A stretch of 10,561 nt of DNA from a bacterium. Lineage in GTDB: Bacteria; Fidelibacterota; Marinisomatia; Marinisomatales; JAHJCW01. The notes under the pieces were generated by a model that was not told the DNA's origin, searched no databases, and was given only the letters and a program-made list of their open reading frames with translations. The translations under genes were made by a program, and so were the position numbers. Location of the stretch: NCBI GenBank assembly GCA_018812885.1, contig JAHJCW010000111.1, positions 1-10,561 on the forward strand, given 5' to 3'. The first letter of the stretch is position 1. Every line of letters starts with the position of its first letter. Of the stretch, positions 1 to 4,711 are shown piece by piece.

Positions 1-937
1 CAAAAAACCTTTAAAAAAAACATTTTTTATTTGTAATCCCGCTGCCGGTGCAGGTTTGGCACACGAAAGGTGGTCAACATTATATGATGAATTAATTGCG
101 CACAATGTTGAGTTTGATTATCAATTTACTACAATGCCAAAGAATGCAACAAAAATTGTAAACGATGTAATTGAGCGCGGTTATAATCGCATTGCGGTAT
201 TTGGTGGAGATGGAACAGTGAACGAAGTACTGCAAGGAATTATGGCAAACGGCAAAGCTCCGGATCACTTAGAGTTGATACTTATTCCGGCGGGGAGTAG
301 CTGTGATTTTGCCAAAAAATATCCCAATAGTAAATCGAATATTGAATTGATTTTATCAGAAGAAATATTTGCAGTTGATATTGGTAAAATTGAATGTAAT
401 GATAAAACCGGTAATCCTGTTACCAATTATTTTATTAATAACTCCAGTATTGGTGTAATCAGTTTAGCAAATGAAAAATACAATAATGTCAGAGGACTAT
501 CCAAACAAATAAAAAGATGGAGTGTTGACGCTGCAGCCATAATTGCTGGTATCAAAGCGATTGGTCAATTTAAACCCATATCTTGCGAATTACAATTCGA
601 TGACGAAGAAGTATATTTTACCGAGATCACTAATATTACAGTTTTTAAAACACCTTATTTTGGTGGTGGCATGTATTATAATGTTGAGACACAACAAGAT
701 GATGGGAATCTTACTGTTGCTTTAGTTGACAGAACATCAAAATTAAAATTATTAGGATTAATTCCGGCTCTATATGCTGGAACTGCATTAAATAAAAAAC
801 CTGCACATCACCGTAACTGCACTACGTTAAATTTTGATACAAATCGCAATTTTTATATAGAGATGGATGGTGAATCAGCCGGCTATCCTCCCGCAAAATA
901 TTCAATTCTTAAACAAGCTATTAATATTGTAATATAA
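1..937 (+). CDS. Diacylglycerol/lipid kinase family protein (5' partial)
   Basis: Soluble lipid kinase of the DgkB/YegS type, expected to phosphorylate diacylglycerol or a related lipid at the inner membrane face. The frame is open from base 2 to the TAA at 935-937 (311 visible codons). The N-P-A-A-G motif typical of the family's N-terminus is at visible residues 12-16, so only a few residues plus the start are missing; the TTG at 56 lies after this motif and is not the real start. The nucleotide-binding motif GGDGT is at 68-72, followed by N-E-V. The Y-F-G-G-G-M segment and the D-G-E motif (289-291, holding the usual catalytic base) are present. The loop that normally reads P-x-G-T-x-N-D-F-A is changed to P-A-G-S-S-C-D-F-A (96-104). 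It is 11 bases upstream of the alpha/beta hydrolase, so the two are probably cotranscribed. Family is secure; the lipid substrate is unknown. Confidence 0.9.
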   Translation, partial: KKPLKKTFFICNPAAGAGLAHERWSTLYDELIAHNVEFDYQFTTMPKNATKIVNDVIERGYNRIAVFGGDGTVNEVLQGIMANGKAPDHLELILIPAGSSCDFAKKYPNSKSNIELILSEEIFAVDIGKIECNDKTGNPVTNYFINNSSIGVISLANEKYNNVRGLSKQIKRWSVDAAAIIAGIKAIGQFKPISCELQFDDEEVYFTEITNITVFKTPYFGGGMYYNVETQQDDGNLTVALVDRTSKLKLLGLIPALYAGTALNKKPAHHRNCTTLNFDTNRNFYIEMDGESAGYPPAKYSILKQAINIVI

Positions 938-948
938 ATGGAAACGAA

Positions 949-1815
949 ATGACAACCTCAAATAAAACTTCTGAAAATCTTTCTGATTATTGTGCGCCTG
1001 GAACAAGATGGACTGAAAAAATGGTATCGGTTTCCGATAATGTTTCTTTAAGAGTAGTTGAATTTCGTCCTAATAAAAGTACAACACAACCTGCAGTATT
1101 GTTCATTGCCGGGTGGATTTCATTAATAAAAGGGTGGCAGAAAGTACTAAAGGAGATGACTAAAGATTTTCATGTAATCTATGTCGAAACGCGTGAAAAA
1201 GTCTCATCACAAATTCGAGGAAAAGCAGAGTTTTCAGTCGAAGCAATTGCGAAAGATATTGTCAGGCTTGTAGAAATATATAACCTTGAAAAGGACAAAT
1301 ATATAATATTTGGAAGTTCGTTGGGTGGAACTTCAATATTAGAGAGTTATAAAGGACTGAATTCACATCCTTTATGTTTTGCGTTATTAGGACCCAATGC
1401 GGAATACCGTACTCCTTGGTGGGGTAAAATATTAATACGCATAGTATGGCCTCAGCTAATAAATGAGCTTAAGCCATTTGTAAAATGGTATCTGCGCAAA
1501 TTCCGCTTAGATATTGAAACTGACTGTGCTCAATACGAAAAATATTGCAATGCTTTGGATGCAGCTGATCCTAAAAAACTTAAACCGGCTGCCAAAGCCT
1601 TATCACAATATAAAGTTTGGGGAATATTAAAAGATATCGATTTGCCAGTATTAATAATTGGTGCTACTAAAGACTTGCTTCACGAACCGCAAAATTTAAT
1701 TCAAATGGATAAAATGCTACCGAATAGTGTTTTCCTTGATATGGATACAAACACCTATGCCCATGGATCTGAAATGGTCGTAGAATTGCGCAAATATATT
1801 GCCTTTTTAAAATAA
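949..1815 (+). CDS. Alpha/beta hydrolase (serine hydrolase fold)
   Basis: 288-residue alpha/beta hydrolase of unknown substrate. The nucleophile elbow G-S-S-L-G (122-126) places the catalytic serine at 124; the likely acid is D242, after the strand P-V-L-I-I-G-A-T-K-D, and the likely base is H272 in Y-A-H-G-S. The order and spacing of Ser-Asp-His are normal for the fold. An aromatic, basic segment at about 153-186 (Y-R-T-P-W-W-G-K and following) sits where the cap or lid is usually found and could face lipid, but no signal peptide is visible, so the protein is likely cytoplasmic. The ATG at 949 follows the lipid kinase stop by 11 bases with only a weak purine-rich site upstream. Pairing with a lipid kinase suggests a lipid esterase or lysophospholipase-type role; this is inference from position only. 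Confidence 0.85.
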   Translation: MTTSNKTSENLSDYCAPGTRWTEKMVSVSDNVSLRVVEFRPNKSTTQPAVLFIAGWISLIKGWQKVLKEMTKDFHVIYVETREKVSSQIRGKAEFSVEAIAKDIVRLVEIYNLEKDKYIIFGSSLGGTSILESYKGLNSHPLCFALLGPNAEYRTPWWGKILIRIVWPQLINELKPFVKWYLRKFRLDIETDCAQYEKYCNALDAADPKKLKPAAKALSQYKVWGILKDIDLPVLIIGATKDLLHEPQNLIQMDKMLPNSVFLDMDTNTYAHGSEMVVELRKYIAFLK

Positions 1816-1866
1816 AAGTAATATTAGTGAAGTATTTTTTATATAAAAAAACTTTACATAAATAAT

Positions 1867-3222
1867 ATGTCAAAAAAAATAATTAAAAATCCAATAACAC
1901 ATGTTGTCAAACGTGATGGACGGATCGTGCCATTCGATGAAGAAAAAATCGCGGAAGGAATTTATCGCGCTGCAGCTTCAGTTGGTGGACATCAAAAAGA
2001 ATTGAGTGCAAAACTTGCTCATGAAGTCACATTAATAATAAACGAAAATTTTAAAGTGCCGGACATGCCTCTTGTTAATGAAATACAAGATAATGTCGAA
2101 AAAGTATTAATTGATAATGGACACTCTAAAACTGCAAAAGCCTATATAATTTATCGCGAATATCGCCGCCGCGAGAAGTTGAAGAAAGGACGTTTAACCG
2201 AAGACATCCGCATACCTTATCGTACAATGTACGAATCCTTGTTGTGGAATCTTGAGCATCAGTGCGAGACAATCGAAAAATTAAATAAGATAATTTGCGA
2301 TGGTAATATGCCGGATTTGGTAAAATCATTTGAACAAAATTATAATCATCATATCAAAAACATTGCCAAGGAAATATCTCATGAAAAGGGCAATGTAAAA
2401 TTGATTGTTATCGCCGGACCTTCATCCTCAGGTAAAACATCGACTACAGCTAAACTTGCACACCAACTAAATGAAGCTGGTTTGGATACAGCACCATTGA
2501 ATCTTGACCACTATTTCTTTGACTTGGAATACCATCCAAAAGATGAGTACGGTGACTACGATTTTGAAACGCCGGAAGCATTAGATATTACGCTCATCAA
2601 TCAGCATCTTGCGGAACTTATCAATGGCAAAACTATCAAAATGCCGTACTATGATTTTGCAAAAGGGAAACGTCAGATAAATGTTCAAGAAAAAGCAATT
2701 TTACCAAATCAGGTTATAATTATTGATACACTGCACGGTTTATACGAACCGATGACGCAAAGTGTGCCGAATGAGAATAAAGTAAAAGTGTATATTGAAA
2801 CGATTTCCCAATTAAAAGATAAAGATGATCGTTTTATTCGTTGGACGGATATCCGGTTATTAAGACGAATGGTACGTGATAGCGCCTCGCGCGGTTACGA
2901 TATGCGTCAGACCATTGGGCATTGGCATTATGTAAGGCGTAGTGAATTAAAACATATAATTCCATTCCAGGGAGATACAGACTTCGTTGTAAATGGAGCT
3001 ATTCCGTTTGAACTGCCTTACTTAAAGAAGTTTACTTATGATAAACTACCGTCCTATATTAAAGAATGGCAGGATGACCCAAAACGCCGTGACGCATTTA
3101 TCCGTGCTGAAAGGATCCACAATATGCTCTCCCAAGTGGATGATTTTTACGATGAAAAGATTATTCCGTGGGATTCCTTATTACGCGAGTTTATAGGCGG
3201 GAGTGTGCTTAAGTTGCATTGA
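1867..3222 (+). CDS. ATP-cone / uridine kinase-like P-loop kinase fusion
   Basis: 451-residue two-domain protein. Residues about 11-102 match an ATP-cone, the nucleotide-sensing domain known from ribonucleotide reductase and NrdR: V-V-K-R-D-G-R at the start, F-D-E-E-K-I, and an ending of the Y-I-I-Y-R-E-Y-R type. After a helical linker, residues about 175-420 form a phosphoribulokinase/uridine kinase domain: Walker A GPSSSGKT at 184-191, L-N-L-D-H-Y-F with D214 at the substrate-binding aspartate position, I-I-I-D-T-L-H-G at 284-291 where relatives usually have E-G-I-H-G, and an arginine-rich lid R-R-M-V-R-D-S-A-S-R-G. The second half resembles the larger uridine kinase-like proteins that in other bacteria carry an N-terminal TGS domain; here the ATP-cone takes that place. 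Likely a cytosolic nucleoside kinase under nucleotide control; the true substrate is unproven. No clear Shine-Dalgarno site precedes the ATG. Its last 12 codons including the stop recur at 3768-3803. Confidence 0.85.
   Translation: MSKKIIKNPITHVVKRDGRIVPFDEEKIAEGIYRAAASVGGHQKELSAKLAHEVTLIINENFKVPDMPLVNEIQDNVEKVLIDNGHSKTAKAYIIYREYRRREKLKKGRLTEDIRIPYRTMYESLLWNLEHQCETIEKLNKIICDGNMPDLVKSFEQNYNHHIKNIAKEISHEKGNVKLIVIAGPSSSGKTSTTAKLAHQLNEAGLDTAPLNLDHYFFDLEYHPKDEYGDYDFETPEALDITLINQHLAELINGKTIKMPYYDFAKGKRQINVQEKAILPNQVIIIDTLHGLYEPMTQSVPNENKVKVYIETISQLKDKDDRFIRWTDIRLLRRMVRDSASRGYDMRQTIGHWHYVRRSELKHIIPFQGDTDFVVNGAIPFELPYLKKFTYDKLPSYIKEWQDDPKRRDAFIRAERIHNMLSQVDDFYDEKIIPWDSLLREFIGGSVLKLH
3187..3222 (+). 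repeat. Direct repeat copy 1: 3' end of the kinase gene
   Basis: Last 36 bases of the ATP-cone kinase gene, encoding E-F-I-G-G-S-V-L-K-L-H and TGA. It matches 3768-3803 at 29 of 36 bases. Three of the differences are silent third-position changes, two lie in one changed codon (Ile/Phe), and two lie in the stop codon (TGA versus TAG). Confidence 0.85.
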
Positions 3223-3228
3223 TTACAA

Positions 3229-3304
3229 CTCACCCTAACCCTCTCTTAAAAAGAGAGGGAAGCTCCCTCTCTCATGTGAGAGAAAGGGTAGGGATTAGAG
3301 TGAG
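3229..3304. repeat. Structured imperfect palindrome, repeat A
   Basis: A 76-base element that starts 7 bases after the kinase stop codon. The outer arms pair (CTCAC at 3229-3233 with GTGAG at 3300-3304, then CTAA with TTAG and CCC with GGG). They enclose two hairpins: a perfect 9-base stem with an AAA loop (3239-3259) and a second stem built on TCTCTCA/TGAGAGA (3265-3288). Folded RNA or extruded DNA would be a three-way junction. The first 39 bases match repeat B at 38 positions. It resembles the CCCTCTC-rich REP-like palindromes common between bacterial genes. It may also shield the 3' end of, or terminate, the kinase mRNA, although no U-run follows it. Confidence 0.85.
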
Positions 3305-3326
3305 TAAATAAATCGAGAAAACAAAA

Positions 3327-3707
3327 ATGGACTTTTAAATAAAAGAAGTTTGTAGATCATTTCGTCGAAACGGTACCCCTGCAGAAAAGCTGTTTTGGCA
3401 AGTTGTACGCAATCGTCAAGTCAGGGACTATAAGTTTAACCGTCAATATCCTATTATTTTCGAAATTGATAATATGAAACAGTTTTTTGTTGCTGATTTT
3501 TACTGTCACCAATTAGGATTAGTTATTGAAATAGACGGTGGAATCCACGAAACACAAAAAGATTATGATAAATTACGGACTGAAATAATAAATAGACTCA
3601 GTATAAATGTGTTTCGGTTTTCTAATAGAGAAGTATTAAATGATATTGATGTTGTGGTTGGGAAGTTAAAAAAGATTATTGACAAACTCACCCTAACCCT
3701 CTCTTAA
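3327..3707 (+). pseudogene. DUF559 (Vsr-like) endonuclease, interrupted by an early stop
   Basis: Small PD-(D/E)XK-type nuclease of the DUF559 family, related in fold to very-short-patch repair and restriction enzymes. The family's conserved N-terminal block (S-F-R-R-N-G-T-P-A-E-K-L-F-W at 3357-3398, then Y-K-F-N-R-Q) is read in frame upstream of the first usable ATG at 3474. The core follows: A-D-F-Y-C and V-I-E-I-D-G-G-I-H carry the expected acidic catalytic residues. An ATG at 3327 in the same frame gives M-D-F and then TAA (3336-3338), and no ATG, GTG or TTG lies between that stop and the conserved block. So either one base change broke a gene of about 126 codons, or only the 77-residue product from 3474 is made, without the N-terminal helix. 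The last six codons (L-T-L-T-L-S) and the TAA lie inside repeat B. Family identity is firm; functional state is doubtful. Confidence 0.75.
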
Positions 3708-3759
3708 AAAGAGATGGAAGCTCCCCTTCGCTTATAAGAGAAGGGGGCAGGGGATGAGT
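3686..3759. repeat. Structured imperfect palindrome, repeat B
   Basis: Second copy of the repeat A element, same orientation. The outer arms are ACTCA (3686-3690) with TGAGT (3755-3759). Hairpin 1 matches repeat A except for one G-to-T change that weakens the stem. Hairpin 2 (3723-3746) has a different sequence from repeat A but keeps a long stem, CCCCTTC with GAAGGGG, so structure is kept where sequence is not. The left half is translated as the end of the DUF559 gene, whose TAA at 3705-3707 begins in the last bases of the hairpin 1 left arm and runs into the loop. Confidence 0.85.
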
Positions 3760-3767
3760 AGTCTCTT

Positions 3768-3803
3768 GAGTTTTTTGGAGGTAGTGTACTTAAGTTGCAT
3801 TAG
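3768..3803 (+). repeat. Direct repeat copy 2: orphan 3' end of a kinase gene
   Basis: Encodes E-F-F-G-G-S-V-L-K-L-H and TAG, the same C-terminus as the ATP-cone kinase 581 bases upstream, with silent changes in the two Gly codons and the Val codon. Upstream the match stops at about 3768 and an in-frame TAG occurs at 3759-3761, so no kinase body is attached. This is either the displaced original end of the kinase gene after insertion of the DUF559 element, or the remnant of a second kinase copy. Confidence 0.8.
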
Positions 3804-3833
3804 TATCATTTTAATTATTTTAAGATATATGAA

Positions 3834-4559
3834 ATGAATTTTGATTTGATAAAAACATTGAAGGAGTATTATACATTTTTTGGTGTGGAAAATGAAGGTC
3901 CATCAGATGATATTAGCATTTTTGATATTATTCCAATCAATGATAACCTGGAGTCTGACTTAGCGATATTAAGAAAGATTTTAAAAGATAATGTAAACAA
4001 AAAGCACTTTACAAATTGTCAAAACTTAATTGAAGATTTAGCAAATAATCTTTCTGAAATGGCATTTTTCATAGAAGAATTGAAACAGATCAAAGATAAA
4101 ATTAATTTTGACATAGAAGGGATTTCAAACGGAATTATTTGGTTTCAACAGGCGCAAGAAACCGATCCGCGACAGACTAATAATTTAAAGGACATTGAAT
4201 TAGACGGAATTGCCCCACAACTAATTAATATATTGCAAATTGAAGGTTCATTAATTCTCCGACTCTATATTGCATTAGTGTATATGCGTAGTGGCCCTGT
4301 ATATGATATACTTAGAATAGGTTCAAAAAATAAATGCAAAACAATGAATGTTTCATACAGATTATTTAATTCTGATTATATTCGTCATATTAGAAATTCT
4401 TTATCGCATGGGACATTTAAAGCGAATATTGCAGGAGTTTATTTTAACGATAATAGTTATGAAATAGTCGCAACAACGGGTTTCCTTGATAAAATATGTA
4501 TTTGGTTTTTTGTTTTATATTATCAATGTGTTTTGTTTGCCAAAAAAGAAATAGATTAA
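3834..4559 (+). CDS. Hypothetical protein with HEPN-type R-x4-H motif
   Basis: 241-residue protein that I cannot assign to a named family. The sequence is strongly helical by composition. A segment at about 184-195 reads R-H-I-R-N-S-L-S-H-G-T-F, which fits the HEPN signature R-(N/polar)-x3-H (R187, H192) seen in many toxin, abortive-infection and RNase proteins, and the preceding helices (about 130-160) would provide the usual four-helix bundle. The tail (about 218-236) is aromatic and hydrophobic, but it is too short and interrupted for a confident membrane call. Residues 45-100 are helical and charged and could form a separate N-terminal part. No nucleotidyltransferase (MNT) or other obvious antitoxin is adjacent. 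The ATG follows the kinase-end remnant by 30 bases, with a poor ribosome binding site. The open frame is real; function is inferred from one motif only. Confidence 0.7.
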   Translation: MNFDLIKTLKEYYTFFGVENEGPSDDISIFDIIPINDNLESDLAILRKILKDNVNKKHFTNCQNLIEDLANNLSEMAFFIEELKQIKDKINFDIEGISNGIIWFQQAQETDPRQTNNLKDIELDGIAPQLINILQIEGSLILRLYIALVYMRSGPVYDILRIGSKNKCKTMNVSYRLFNSDYIRHIRNSLSHGTFKANIAGVYFNDNSYEIVATTGFLDKICIWFFVLYYQCVLFAKKEID

Positions 4560-4655
4560 ATCGAATTTATTACAACTAAATGCTAGTGTTATAAAATAAT
4601 GTCATAATGGCGCACTATTAAATTTAACTCTCTCTTTTTGACTTATATTTGATAT

Positions 4656-4671
4656 TGGCACGTTTACTGCT
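4656..4671 (+). promoter_or_regulatory. Sigma-54 (-24/-12) promoter
   Basis: TGGCACG at 4656-4662, four spacer bases, then CTGCT at 4667-4671. It matches the sigma-54 consensus TGGCACGN4TTGCW at every fixed position except C for the first T of the -12 box, and the invariant GG and GC are correctly spaced. Transcription would start near 4682, leaving a leader of about 30 bases that contains the ribosome binding site of the ClpB gene. I saw no convincing enhancer-binding dyad in the 100 bases upstream. Confidence 0.7.
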
Positions 4672-4696
4672 TAATTATAATTGAATTATATTTATT

Positions 4697-4702
4697 AAGA
4701 GG
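4697..4702 (+). promoter_or_regulatory. Ribosome binding site for the ClpB-like gene
   Basis: AAGAGG ending 9 bases before the ATG at 4712. An in-frame TAA at 4703-4705 blocks any upstream extension, so this site fixes the N-terminus and shows that the missing Clp_N domain is not an annotation error. Confidence 0.75.
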
Positions 4703-4711
4703 TAAAAAATT

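Noticed and set aside
56..58. TTG as the start of the lipid kinase
   Set aside because: The conserved N-P-A-A-G motif is in frame upstream of it, so the gene starts before the window.
1827..1857. Imperfect A/T-rich inverted repeat between the hydrolase and the kinase gene
   Set aside because: The stem is almost all A-T with mismatches and lacks a GC core, so it cannot be called a terminator or operator in such AT-rich DNA.
3223..3833. Complete insertion sequence or CRISPR array in the repeat-bearing gap
   Set aside because: There is no transposase, and only two long palindromes flanking one gene; spacing and structure do not fit CRISPR.
4584..4616. TAGTG/CACTA dyad upstream of the sigma-54 site as an enhancer
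   Set aside because: Only five bases pair and they are far apart, which is expected by chance.
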